A stretch of 64,000 nt of DNA from Aplidium turbinatum (Eukaryota > Chordata > Ascidiacea > Aplousobranchia > Polyclinidae): assembly GCA_918807975.1 (NCBI GenBank), contig OU964922.1, positions 33,158,329-33,222,328 of the forward strand, written 5' to 3'. The notes below the pieces were generated by a model that was not told the origin of the DNA, did no database searches, and saw nothing but the letters and a program-made list of their open reading frames with translations. A program made the translations under genes and the position numbers. Shown here piece after piece: positions 22,776-33,527 of the stretch. How positions within the stretch are numbered: position 1 is the stretch's first letter; every line of letters starts with the position of its first letter.

Positions 22776-25063
22776 CTCCATTCAGCGGCAACTAGTGGAT
22801 GGAATAATTCCTCGGCAACAACATTTCAACAATCGGGAAACTTCACTTTGTCAATCTCGGTGACCGGCCCTGCGTTAAAAGCCTCTACAAGCAGTGCTGT
22901 GTTAAACCCTCTGTGGGCCCCGGGGCCAGAATAATTTTGGGCCCTCTATCGTCAAGCAGACCTATAGTATTGTGTATACTTTCACTGCACTGATATGGAA
23001 ATGTGGTTTACTTCAATAGACTTTCTCACCAGTTTAGAAAACAACACAAGTGTAAGTAACCGCAAACACAGGTCTATCATTTCTTAGCTACACCTTTGCT
23101 CGGAATGAAAGCCAAAAGTGTTAACAATTTCTAATAAAAAAAATGCTGGCAATGGAGTATAGTGACGACGCGGTAATACCACCGTACCGTGCAGAGTTTT
23201 GAATGTTTGAACTTTGCGTTGGGGTACCGCGATAAAATCTGAAGATAAAACCAAAACTGAAGAAATTATTAATTTTCATTCAGATTTGGTCATCTGGTCT
23301 GGTAACATTATTGTTTTTCACCAACTTTATGGTTTATCTGGCAACACTACTTGTTCAGTCAACCAAGGTAAAAACATTGTGATTGTAAATTTTAATTTGT
23401 AAACAAAAGCAGTGTCAAGAGTTTTGAGAATCATGTGTTTAATTATTTTTATTTAACATTATTTCATTCCAAGGCAAAGCTTTCATTATTTTATGCAGGC
23501 ATTCAAGTTAATTAAAGTTTTTAGGGTATGGTAGCCTTGGTTAGTGTCAAGAATAAACACTTAAACAGGTCACTTGTGAAAGAATGATTTTTATTTTGGA
23601 TCAAAGCAATTTCAGTGGGCTACCATACAACATGTGAAACAACATGTACCATACAACTTGTGAAAGAATGATTTTTATTTTGGATCAAAGCAATTTCAGT
23701 GGGCTACCATACAACATGTGATATGCCAGGCCTATAAGGTATTTGAAGATAAGAGAAATTTCATGTGCATATATTCAGAAAAAAGTAAATACAGAGGAAC
23801 GTTTCTGCTAAAAGTATCCAGCATTCAATAAAAAGCAACTCAGATGAGCTATAAAAGGTGGATAACAAGTGGTGCAAGTTCCTCAATTGCCTTAATGGGC
23901 CCAAATTTTTTTCCAAAATTTGCTTTTGTTTAATACATTCCCTTGCATTTGATGTGCACTTGCACAAGTGCACTCTTATTCTTCATGGTGCAGACTGCAG
24001 AGGCAGTATGACATTTCGAGATGTTTTGCATTGTAGTGTACGGGAAGACATGTGCAGTGCTGCAGCGGACAGTTTTTTTCTGCTCGTGACATCACTAGTC
24101 AAGGATATTTATAATTACAGTAGTGTAAATGTTAAAAATGAAATGATAAATCATAAAATAAATTGAATATATAGGTGGCGTACCGTATATATATGAATTC
24201 ACAAAGGGCCCAACTCCATTTTTTTTTATTTTACTTTTTGTGCTTTCCGATTTCTTTCAATCAAAAGAAATTGAATACCGGTATATGAATTCAAAAAGGG
24301 CTCTTTAGTATTTTTTTTTCATTTCACTATTTGTGCTTTCCAATTTCTTTCAATGTCTTGTAAATTATACTAAAAAAACAGCCAAATTTTTCAAACATAT
24401 CGATAAACACATAAAAAATACCCTATCAATATTTCCATTGATTTTGAAATGGGCCCAACTACATCAATTACACTTCAACTTCTAAATAGTTTCTCCATAG
24501 AATCTTCACCGAGTGAACTTATTAGGTATGATGCTTCTTACCAGTAAGCATAAAATCATTACCAGTAAGCATAGTTTCACCACAAAAGTAAATGACCAAA
24601 ATAATTAAAACGGTTGTGCAAAAACACTTTGTGGCAATTGGGCCCTTCTTGAATTCAATATTCAATTGCATCCTATCTGTTATATAGCCTATATGTTAAA
24701 TATAATTCTGCAGATCATGTTACCGGAACTAACGTTGTCGTATTTTAACTTTCTTTAAGATAGTAATGGTGTTTTTAGAGAAGTTTCAGTGTAGTAAGGG
24801 CCCAAATTTGAGATGTTTTAGTATAATAAGACCTAAATCATCTTTATAATGGACAAGTACACGCAGTAAACTTTAGAAAATCAAAAAAAACTTCACTGAA
24901 ACGCAAATGTCTGTTATTTGTGGGCCCCCTGAGATGGTGGGCCCGGGGGCCGGGCCCCCCTTGGCCCTCCCCTTAACACAGCACTGTCTACAAGTATGCA
25001 AAACTACCAAGAATAACTTATATCAAGGCTTTGTCAGTTAAAGGATAAAGATTCAAAACCAAA
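22776..25063 (+). repeat. SINE family S2, split by a hAT-like element
   Basis: The left half 22776-22891 ends AGCCTCTACAAG and the right half 24987-25063 resumes TCTACAAGTATGCAAAACTA. The intervening 2.1 kb is a transposon, and the join is the SINE sequence expected from the copy at 8473-8750. Confidence 0.75.
22892..24986. mobile_element. 2.1-kb non-autonomous hAT-like element
   Basis: The termini are CAGTGCTGTGTTAA and TTAACACAGCACTG, with a perfect 8-bp duplication TCTACAAG on both sides (22884-22891 and 24987-24994). No transposase-like frame. GGGCCC(A/C) motifs recur about nine times through the element. It contains two internal tandem duplications, an 84-bp unit at about 23573-23720 and a ~106-bp unit at about 24193-24360. 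Confidence 0.88.
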
Positions 25064-27544
25064 CCAAAACGTCTACTATTGTAGATTGCAAAGATAACCT
25101 AATGAATTCATTTGATGTGGCCAAAAGGGATTGTAAATTCCAATCCCCTGCCTTTTGATACGGGTGTAACGTCACGATAATTGAATCAATCAATAGTAGT
25201 AATAAATCATACTATTATTAATATTAATTCAATGATTATTGTGAGGTCATACACGTCACAAAGGGAGACGTTGATTAGAGGTCGCAGCCTCTTTCTGTTT
25301 GCGCTCTTATTCTAAAAATTGACCTTAAAATAGGCTACTTACAAATCTGAGCTTGGCTCTCATTTTGGATCTTGTAAATTATTTTTTGCAATGAAGCTTT
25401 ACGCAAGAAAGTCTGTCCAGAGATTTGTGTGATTTTAGCATTTTACTAACTTAAACTATTTTATGCACGCCAAAGTTAAGATTTATAGGCCTATTTGTAA
25501 ATTAGTAGGATAAAACTGGTCAGTGTTGCCTATAGCCTATATATATCTATACACTGGGAATTATTTACTATCTACAGCCTGTTAGAAAAACAATGAAAAA
25601 TCGAATGAAAAACAAATTGATTGTTCAGCGTACGGCAATGCAATTTTTATGAGCACTGGCGTAGCGTGACTATTTTTTGGAAGTTTTTTTATTAGCAAAC
25701 TTTAAGCATAGTCTATGGTCTACTTGTGTTTAATAATCTTTCGGTCAACTGAGTCACATCTAAGGTTTTAGTTTTGTTTTTGATACAAATAAGTTATATT
25801 ATGTAGCCTATGCTTAAACTTTTCTGAAAAAAGGTTCATGCTGCTTCACAGATCATGAGCCTACAATAAGTCTTACAACAATCTCGTTTTATCGCATTAG
25901 TAAAACGTAGCCTATCAATAATTCATTTACGAAACTGATAGCTTATTTCAGCTTTTCAACATGGTGTCACTAAAAAATACCATTTGGCCAACCAGTTCTG
26001 AAGCATGTTATGCATCTTTCAAAAACGCGACATCACTTATTCCTTGGTTTTTTGACAACGTTTTGCAGCCTGCAAGTAAGCTTAATAGCTTGATAACCCA
26101 TCAATCGATCTATGCAATATTTTGCGGTCTGTCTTTGGCTCGGCGCTGCCGTTCGGACGTACTTTTTATGAAAACTAAATCATACGATATAGCCCTTACG
26201 GATTAGGCTATGGCTAAGTGGACAGTATGAACTAAACAAGTTTACTGTGTAAAATACTTAGGCCAACAATCGTTGACAAAACCAATGAACTCACTGTTGT
26301 TAAAACCTTAACCGAGTGGTCTCCGAAACAAGAAGCCAACGACAGATGGTCAGACTTTCGTGCTTGACAAGAAAAGTGTGACTAAAACTTCTACAGTTAG
26401 GCTATAAACATTTGTACGTAGCCGACCTAAGCTATCTTACATTTCACTTGAAAAAACTGCTACACGGTAACACTGGTGACAGCAGATAATGATAGTATCG
26501 ACCAGTGACTCTAGAACTAGACGATATATCGCCCAATGGGGACAATTTCAAAAAGTCCAAAAGAACGATTGGGGAAAATTTATTTGGTCTGAAATTATTA
26601 TGAATATTGGCAAAAAATACAATTTTTTACATCTTCATTTGAAGTTTTGGTAAGACCAAGTAGGATTTAAGGCTGAGACAAAAATTTTCATAGCGATCTA
26701 AATACACAGGCCTTGACAACGTGTAAACTGGAGACCTGACTGAAGGCCGATGTAATTTTGATTTTAAGCTAAATTTACTTTATAACTTATTTCTTTGAAA
26801 TGATAGTTTTGAGAATCCAAATTGCCAAAGTGTGATCACTGGATCTCAAATCACTACAAATCTCTTAATTTTACGTTGAAAAAGTAACAAATCTTTTTCA
26901 ATTAGCCTACCATTGTTGTCAGACGCTTTTTGGATTTCCAGTAAGCGCCTAAATTCAGTAGCCTACATTACTCGAATGGTAGGCTAACAATAACACTAAA
27001 ATAACTCAAAATATACACAAAAACTATGTTTATTAACTAAGATTCATACTATCAACTTATTCTAGCGATTTTGGCGACTAATAGATCGGCCTTCAGTCAA
27101 ATTTTAAGTTGCATGTTGTCATGGTCTGTGTATAAAAGTCGCCATGGTTGTAGCCTACTGTAGGTTACAGGAGGCTAAGTAAAAGTCAAGAAAAAAAAAT
27201 CAAGAAAAGCATATCAACTTCAAGTTAACAATTTGTTACATCTGAAAAAAATTAACATCTGATTGGTTTGGTACCTTACTGCATAAAAAATAAAAATCTT
27301 GAAAAGTTCTACTTTGAGATACCTTGATCTACCAACACTATTTTACCACTTTGAGAGATTTTTTTCTCCCAAACGCAGTAAGAAAAACTTGAAGAATCAC
27401 TTTTTCTTTTCTTTTTCAAAATCAAGATCTGCTAATCTCAAGTAGCTTAAACTATGGAACCTTTGATACTCAAAAGTGTAATTTAAACCGGTCTGGACCA
27501 TGACACGATGAATTCAGTAATAAAGATAGAAATCCTTGTTTCAA
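25064..27544. other. Intergenic DNA, no gene supported
   Basis: No exon with recognisable similarity. An 81-codon frame at 25961-26206 ends near a good donor-like AAGTAAG but has no partner exons. Confidence 0.4.
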
Positions 27545-27899
27545 AACATTTTAACCAGCTGATTCTAACATAGTCAGCATTTACTAGTAAATAAACAGAG
27601 TACAAGTATACAAAATTATAGATAAGGTGAAAGACAAAAAACTCGAGATTGCATTTTCACAGTGTGAAACGAACTCACTTTTATGTATTACAGTGTAAGG
27701 ATTTACGAAACAATATCAGTGCTCTCTGTATAAAAAGAAAATGTGGTGAATTCAGTCACATTCCAGGTAGTTGAACAATAAGATTAAATTAACAGAAAGG
27801 CAAGAAAGTCAAACGTAGTGTTCACTATGAAGAATGCAATCAACCATACGCCTTGGTACATCAGCGTGTCTGAGAACTACCAACGTACTTGTAGCCTAT

Positions 27900-28125
27900 G
27901 GGAACGTTCAAATATTACGTAACTCCTTCGAGGGGGAGGGGGGTTTATGCAAAGCGTTACGTTAGCGTCACATCGGGGGGGAGGGGGTTCAAGCAAAACG
28001 TTACGTAACGCTTTCGAGTACGGAACGGTAGTTTTTTGTGCTTAATTCGTAGTGAAAAAGCGTTACATGGGGAAGGGGGGGTCAAAAATTCGGAAAAAAG
28101 CGTTACATAATATTTGAACGTTCCC
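27900..28125. mobile_element. 226-bp TIR element, TAT duplication, only in unit A
   Basis: The ends are GGGAACGTTCAAATATTACG and the complement CATAATATTTGAACGTTCCC. TAT stands on both sides (27897-27899 and 28126-28128). Unit B lacks the element at the same place near 30604-30612 (CTTGTATTCGAAAG), which gives a natural empty site. Confidence 0.85.
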
Positions 28126-28246
28126 TATGCGAAAGTAGTATGACAAGCTTGATCAGAAAGTTGAAAGTAGTATGAGCTCGAAAGTATATAGAATGAGTAA
28201 AAATTATATTGAAAGTATATAATATGAGTTCGAAAGTAGTATGATC

Positions 28247-28446
28247 AGAGCCGTTTAGGATAAATTGAGCCCGGTACAAATGAGATCTTCGGGTACCAAA
28301 AATAGTTCTCAGAAAAAACGCGCTATACCCAATGAATAAGCGGTGGCTTCAAGTTTTCGGTCCCCTTGGAATGGTTACGGGCTCCTTAAAGCATCTCGGG
28401 AACAGGTTCAAAAGTACCCCCAAAACCTTCCTGTCAACGCTACTGA
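28247..28446. mobile_element. ~200-bp CAGTAGCGTT-ended MITE (unit A)
   Basis: The left end is CAGAGCCGTTTAGG. The right end read inward is CAGTAGCGTTGACAGG. The flanking AGTATGAT and AATATGAC are compatible with a worn 8-bp duplication. It is also present in unit B (about 30641-30836), so it predates the segmental duplication. Confidence 0.5.
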
Positions 28447-28490
28447 ATATGACACGTAGCTGAATGAAGTCAATAAACTGTCAACGTGAC

Positions 28491-28563
28491 TTGACGCATT
28501 CGGTTCGCTAATTGGTCAATAAACCGTCCACGTGACCTGACGCATTCGGTTCGCTAATTGGTC
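28491..28563. repeat. 46-bp tandem duplication across the AMN1 stop codon
   Basis: TGACGCATTCGGTTCGCTAA occurs at about 28492 and 28538. The 46-bp unit encodes the C-terminus in its upstream copy and lies beyond the stop in the other. Unit B has the same arrangement near 30887-30960, so this also predates the gene duplication. Confidence 0.7.
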
Positions 28564-29298
28564 AATAGCCACACGAATAGAATCCGTCATCTTCGGACAT
28601 CCATGAAGAAGCAATATCTTGATCGAAGGACAGGAATTCATCACGTGATCAATAGCTTGGTCGGTGAGATTAATGCATTGATTAAGGTGCAGTTCGGTCA
28701 ATGTATTGCGAGGCAAACCCGCACACAAGCTATGAACACCATGGTCTGTTATGACAGTTTTCGCCACATTCAGCGAGACCAGACAACAGTTGTATTCGCT
28801 AAATGCTTGCAAAGATAGGTCTGTAATGTTGGGACAACCACAAAGATTAACTTCTTTTAACTGACGACAGTTCTGAGCGAGAGAGATTACAGCGTCATCC
28901 GCAACGTTGACGCAGCGACGCAAGTAGACAACATGAAGATGTTTGCATCTCTTGGAAAGAGCTATCACTCCTTTAGAAGTTATTTCGTCACGATTTCCTT
29001 TGGTGGAGTTTAAGTCAATTTTTCTCAGCTGTTGGCAAGCAATGGACAAGCTTTCTAAAGCTGCATCGGAAACCTCACACTCACTGAGATCGATTTCTCT
29101 TAGTGATGAATAGCAGCAGGAAATAATGTTGTCATCGTTCAAAAGTCCTCTCTTGCAGGTTAAGTTCAGCATGCGGTCTTTTATACTATTTGGGATCGCA
29201 TGCATGTCGTGGGTGTAGCTTGAAAAATACTTAACAACTGTGTACAAGCAAGAATTCACAAGCGAGTCAACACTCCCATGTGAAGTCATGTTTCGCAT
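28516..29298 (-). CDS. AMN1: AMN1 homologue, LRR protein, copy A (intact)
   Basis: A 260-residue single-exon frame that matches animal AMN1 (about 258 residues) end to end. The N-terminal part reads IPNSIKDRMLNLTCKRGLL. Then come F-box-type leucine-rich repeats of the LxxLxLxxCxxITD kind (for example VNLCGCPNITDLSLQAF and LHLNQCINLTDQAIDHV), and the end is VTWTVY, as in vertebrates. Yeast Amn1 antagonises the mitotic exit network. The animal protein is poorly studied and lacks an F-box, so its role here is inferred only from homology. Met at 29298 is the first in frame and fits the family length. It lies in the left unit of a tandem duplication with the gene at 30901-31689. The lack of introns suggests intron loss or an old retrocopy, followed by DNA-level duplication. 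Confidence 0.88.
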   Translation of the reverse strand: MRNMTSHGSVDSLVNSCLYTVVKYFSSYTHDMHAIPNSIKDRMLNLTCKRGLLNDDNIISCCYSSLREIDLSECEVSDAALESLSIACQQLRKIDLNSTKGNRDEITSKGVIALSKRCKHLHVVYLRRCVNVADDAVISLAQNCRQLKEVNLCGCPNITDLSLQAFSEYNCCLVSLNVAKTVITDHGVHSLCAGLPRNTLTELHLNQCINLTDQAIDHVMNSCPSIKILLLHGCPKMTDSIRVAIDQLANRMRQVTWTVY

Positions 29299-29432
29299 GC
29301 ACTATTAACTACAAGTTTGTTTCTGCAAATACAAAAATAATTACAACGTGGTTTCACATTAGGCCTACTTTGGGACATGATATAAAGTTTCTTGATCAAT
29401 GTTTTAGCCCACCTTGAGCCAGCAAAGTTAAA

Positions 29433-30428
29433 AAGCCATATTCGGCCAAAAGGTAAGAAATACTGTAAACAAGCTCAGTATTTTTGATATAAAGCTAAGG
29501 GTATGTGAAAAGGATCAACAAATACTTAAACATTTGCATAAAAACACCACAATGCCTCGTTAGAAATATTTACGTGAGCGCTGCTCCATATAGAAAACAT
29601 TTTAATCAGCTGATTCTAACATAGTCAGCATTTACTAGTAAATAAACACAGTACAAGTATACAAAATTATAGATAAGGTGAAAGCCAAAAAACTAGAGAT
29701 TGCATTTTCACAGTGTGAAACGAACTCACTTTTATGTATTACAGTGTAAGGATTTACGAAACAATAAGCCATATTCGGCCAAAAGGTAAGAAATACTGTA
29801 AACAAGCTCAGTATTTTTGATATAAAGCTAAGGGTATGTGAAAAGGAAACAAATACTTAAACATTTGCATAAAAACACCACAGTGCCTCGTTAGAAATAT
29901 TTACGTGAGCGCTGCTCCATATAGAAAACATTTTAATCAGCTGATTCTAACATAGTCAGCATTTACTAGTAAATAAACACAGTACAAGTATACAAAATTA
30001 TAGATAAGGTGAAAGCCAAAAAACTAGAAATTGCATTTTCACAGTGTGAAACGAACTCACTTTTATGTTATACAGTGTAAGGATTTACGAAACAATAAGC
30101 CATATTCGGCCAAAAGGTAAGAAATACTGTAAACAAGCTCAGTATTTTTGATATAAAGCTAAGGGTATGTGAAAAGGATCAACAAATACTTAAACATTTG
30201 CATAAAAACACCACAATGCCTCGTTAGAAATATTTACGTGAGCGCTGCTCCATATAGAAAACATTTTAATCAGCTGATTCTAACATAGTCAGCATTTACT
30301 AGTAAATAAACACAGTACAAGTATACAAAATTATAGATAAGGTGAAAGCCAAAAAACTAGAGATTGCATTTTCACAGTGTGAAACGAACTCACTTTTATG
30401 TATTACAGTGTAAGGATTTACGAAACAA
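29433..30428. repeat. ~332-bp tandem repeat, about three units
   Basis: AAGCCATATTCGGCC recurs at 29433, 29766 and 30097 (spacings 333 and 331), with the intervening sequence almost unchanged. These lie at the join of the AMN1 segmental copies. Confidence 0.85.
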
Positions 30429-30900
30429 TATCAGTGCTCTTTGTATAAAAAGAAAATGAGGTGAATTCAGTCACATTCCAGGTAGTTGAACAACTAGATT
30501 AAATTAACAGAAAGGCAAGAAAGTCAAACGTAGTGTTCACTTTAAAGAATGCATTCAACTTTACGCCTTGGTACATCAGCGTGTCCGAGAACTACCAACC
30601 TACTTGTATTCGAAAGTAGTATGACAGGCTTGATCAGAGCCGTTTAAAGGAAAATTTGAGCCCAGTACAAATGAGATCTTCGGGCCCCAAATGAAGATAC
30701 TTTTCAGAAAAACGCGCTATATCCAAAAAATTTACGGTGGCTTCAAGTTTTCGGGCCCATGGAATGGTTACGGGCTCCTTAAATCATCCCGGAGAACAAG
30801 GCCAAAGGCACTCCCCAAAACCCCCGTCAACGCTACACAATATGACACGTAGCTGAATGAAGCTAATAAACTGTCAACGTGACTTGACGCATTCAGCTCG

Positions 30901-31689
30901 CTAATTGGTCAATAAACCGTCCACGTGACCTGACGCATTCGGTTCGCTAATTGGTCGATAGCCACACGAACAGAATCCGTCCTTCGGACATCCGTGAAGA
31001 AGCAATATCTTGATCGAAGGACAGGAATTCATCACGTGATCAATAGCTTGGTCGGTGAGATTAATGCATTGATTAAGATGCAGTTCGGTCAATGTATTGC
31101 GAGGCAAACCCGCACACAAGCTATGAACACCATGGTCTGTTATGACAGTTTTCGCCACATTCAGCGAGACCAGACAACAGTTGTTTTCGCTAAATGCTTG
31201 CAAAGATAGGTCTGTAATGTTGGGACAACCACAAAGATTAACTTCTTTTAACTGACGACAGTTCTGAGCCAGAGAGATTACAGCGTCATCCGCAATGTTG
31301 ACGCAGCGACGCAAGTAGACAACATGAAGATGTTTGCATCTCTTGGAAAGAGCTATCACTCCTCTAGAAGTTATTTCGTCACGATTTCCTTTGGTGGAGT
31401 TTAAGTCAATTTTTCTCAGCTGTTGGCAAGCAATGGACAAGCTTTCTAAAGCTGCATCGGAAACCTCACACTCACTGAGATCGATTTCTCTTAGTGATGA
31501 ATAGCAGCAGGAAATAACGTTGTCATCGTTCAAAAGTCCTCTCTTGCAGGTTAAGTTCAGCATACGGTCTTTTATACTATTTGGAATCGCATGCATGTCG
31601 TGGCTGTAGCTTGAAAAATATTTGACAACTGTGTACAAGCAAGAATTCACAAGCGAGTCAACACTCCCATGTGAAGTCATGCTTCGCAT
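30901..31689 (-). CDS. AMN1 homologue, copy B (3' frameshift)
   Basis: Nearly identical to the copy at 28516-29298 for about 235 residues, including the repeats and the start context. It differs by few substitutions (for example TH to SH, NI to NV, SK to SR). Close to the end, near 30978, it lacks two bases that copy A has. After HGCPK the frame therefore changes and the conserved VTWTVY terminus is replaced by an unrelated tail of about 26 residues ending GLLTN. The protein is still 262 residues, so this may be a recent paralogue with an altered C-terminus or an early pseudogene. Upstream and downstream flanks are duplicated with it, which shows a segmental event and not two separate retrocopies. 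A sequencing or assembly error at the two bases cannot be excluded. Confidence 0.75.
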   Translation of the reverse strand: MRSMTSHGSVDSLVNSCLYTVVKYFSSYSHDMHAIPNSIKDRMLNLTCKRGLLNDDNVISCCYSSLREIDLSECEVSDAALESLSIACQQLRKIDLNSTKGNRDEITSRGVIALSKRCKHLHVVYLRRCVNIADDAVISLAQNCRQLKEVNLCGCPNITDLSLQAFSENNCCLVSLNVAKTVITDHGVHSLCAGLPRNTLTELHLNQCINLTDQAIDHVMNSCPSIKILLLHGCPKDGFCSCGYRPISEPNASGHVDGLLTN

Positions 31690-31945
31690 GCACTATTAAC
31701 TAGAAGTTTGTTTCTGTAAATACAAAAATAATTACAACGTAGTTTCACATTAGGCCTACTTTGGGACATGATATAAAGTTTCTTGATCAATGTTTTAGCC
31801 CACTTTGAGCCAGTAAAGTTGAAAAGCCATTTTCGGCAAAGGGTAAGAAATCTTTTGCCATGAAGCGAAAAATAAGCTCAGTATATTTGATAAAAACTGA
31901 AACAAATGCTAAAGGTATGTGAAAAGGTTAAACAACTAAATAAAC

Positions 31946-32775
31946 AAAAATAATGAAAAAGGCAATATAACGCAAGAGAACAACTGCACGCCCAGCAAGC
32001 TGATGCAAGAGAGAGGCCCAATTACGGATCCATAGGATGCACTGCCAAATAATTATAAATTCAAGACAAATGTACGACTAGTCCAATTGATGTCAAGTTA
32101 TCTTGTTGTGTATCGCGATTTCGAATAATAAATTTTCTTCAGCACAACTTTATAACAGGCATAGTAAAATCTTCAGTAGGTCAGTTTAAGAATGCAGCAG
32201 TTAAGTTTAGAAAGAAATCAATAATAGTGTTTTTCGGTTGCTATAAGAAACAAATAAATTTAGTCTGCGAGCAGTAGTGACAATATTATTTAAATTATGC
32301 AGTGCATCCTATGGGTCCGTAATTGGGCCTCTCTCTTGCATCAGCTTGCTGGGCGTGCAGTTGTTCTCTTGCGTTATATTGCCTTTTTCATTATTTTTGC
32401 ATTTAATTGATAGTGACTGTATCAATTTGATCCGTTATAGGGCAATTTTGTGTCACTTTTGTGCGAGGATGGCTTGCCTCCCCAGAATCCCTCCCTGGCG
32501 TTGTCACTCCGTTTTACTAATGTATGACTTAATTCCCTTCATAATTTAAATAATATTGTCACTACTGCTCGCAGACTAAATTTATTTGTTTCTTAGCAAC
32601 CGAAAAACACTATTATTGATTTCTTTCTAAACTTAACTGCTGCATTCTTAAACTGACCTACTGAAGATTTTACTATGCCTGTTATAAAGTTGTTCTGAAG
32701 AGAATTTATTATTTGAAATCGCGATACACAACAAGATAACTTGACATCAATTGGACTAGTCGTACATTTGTCTTG
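31946..32775. mobile_element. 830-bp compound inverted-repeat insertion with 12-bp direct repeats
   Basis: The order is A, B, A', C, B', with A' and B' complementary to A and B. The innermost B-A' piece (about 32062-32396) is a shorter copy of the outer A-C-B' element in inverse orientation. The 12-mer AACTAAATAAAC flanks the whole (31934-31945 and 32776-32787). Unit A lacks the insertion. Confidence 0.7.
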
Positions 32776-33010
32776 AACTAAATAAACATTTGCATAAAAA
32801 CACCACAATGCCTCGTTTGAAATATTTACGTGAGCACTGCTCCATATAGATGGAATTAATTATTAATGTTTTCCATATCTACGCGCCAACACTGCACACA
32901 AACTAATAGAAAGAACATAGACCAAGACTTGACTAAAAGCTCTGAGTACTGTATTTGCATATAACCAAAGAAAATGATTGCATTTGCAGTCAACGATTAA
33001 TCGGGTAGGT

Positions 33011-33386
33011 CAGAGGTTCTCAAACAGTGCGTCGCGACAATATTGTCAACAGGTTTAAACCAAATATTACGAACCATCTCATATGAACCGTTCTCAAAAG
33101 ATATTAAAGCACCATGCTGCGGAGGTGTTCGTTCAGTCATAAAGCCAAAATTATTGAAATGTCGTTTCAACTTTCCAAGGGCGTCACACAATGACTTCCG
33201 TTTGGCATCTATCACAGATATTGTTATCTCCTGACATGAGCATGCGAACCCATTGTTTCGAAACTATTGCAATTGATGGAGAGAGGAGTTACAAAGAAAA
33301 ATATAAAAATTATTATCGCTGGGTGCGTCGTAAGGTCAGCAAACTTTTCCTGGGACGTAGCAAGGAAAATAGTTTGTGAATCACTG
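33011..33386. mobile_element. 376-bp hAT-like MITE
   Basis: The left end is CAGAGGTTCTCAAACAGTGC and the right end is AGTTTGTGAATCACTG, typical hAT CAGNGNTTCNCAAAC termini. The flanks GGGTAGGT and GGATAGAC only loosely match (5 of 8). It lies just 3' of the delta-tubulin gene. Confidence 0.6.
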
Positions 33387-33527
33387 GGATAGACGATGCT
33401 ATTGTGTATCCACTTACGGTCTCCATGCCACTCGGTTCTGAAGGTTGACCGAGACGAGATCTCCCAGTCGCATATCTTCCCGGAGGTTTTATGAAAAGAA
33501 AATCTTTTAAACAATAATAAAACAACG

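Larger units (their letters stand above)
27545..32870. repeat. Tandem segmental duplication carrying AMN1
   Basis: Unit A (27545-~30260) and unit B (~30261-~32870) share the same order: a flank with CAGCTGATTCTAACATAGTC, a small transposon remnant, the AMN1 gene, and a flank with GCATAAAAACACCAC. Unit A has one private insertion (27900-28125) and unit B another (31946-32775). A ~332-bp piece at the join is repeated about three times (29433-30428). Confidence 0.85.

Noticed and set aside
25961-26206. 81-codon plus-strand frame beginning MVSLKNTIWP with a donor-like AAGTAAG
   Set aside because: No recognisable motif and no compatible downstream exon on the plus strand; could be chance in AT-rich DNA.
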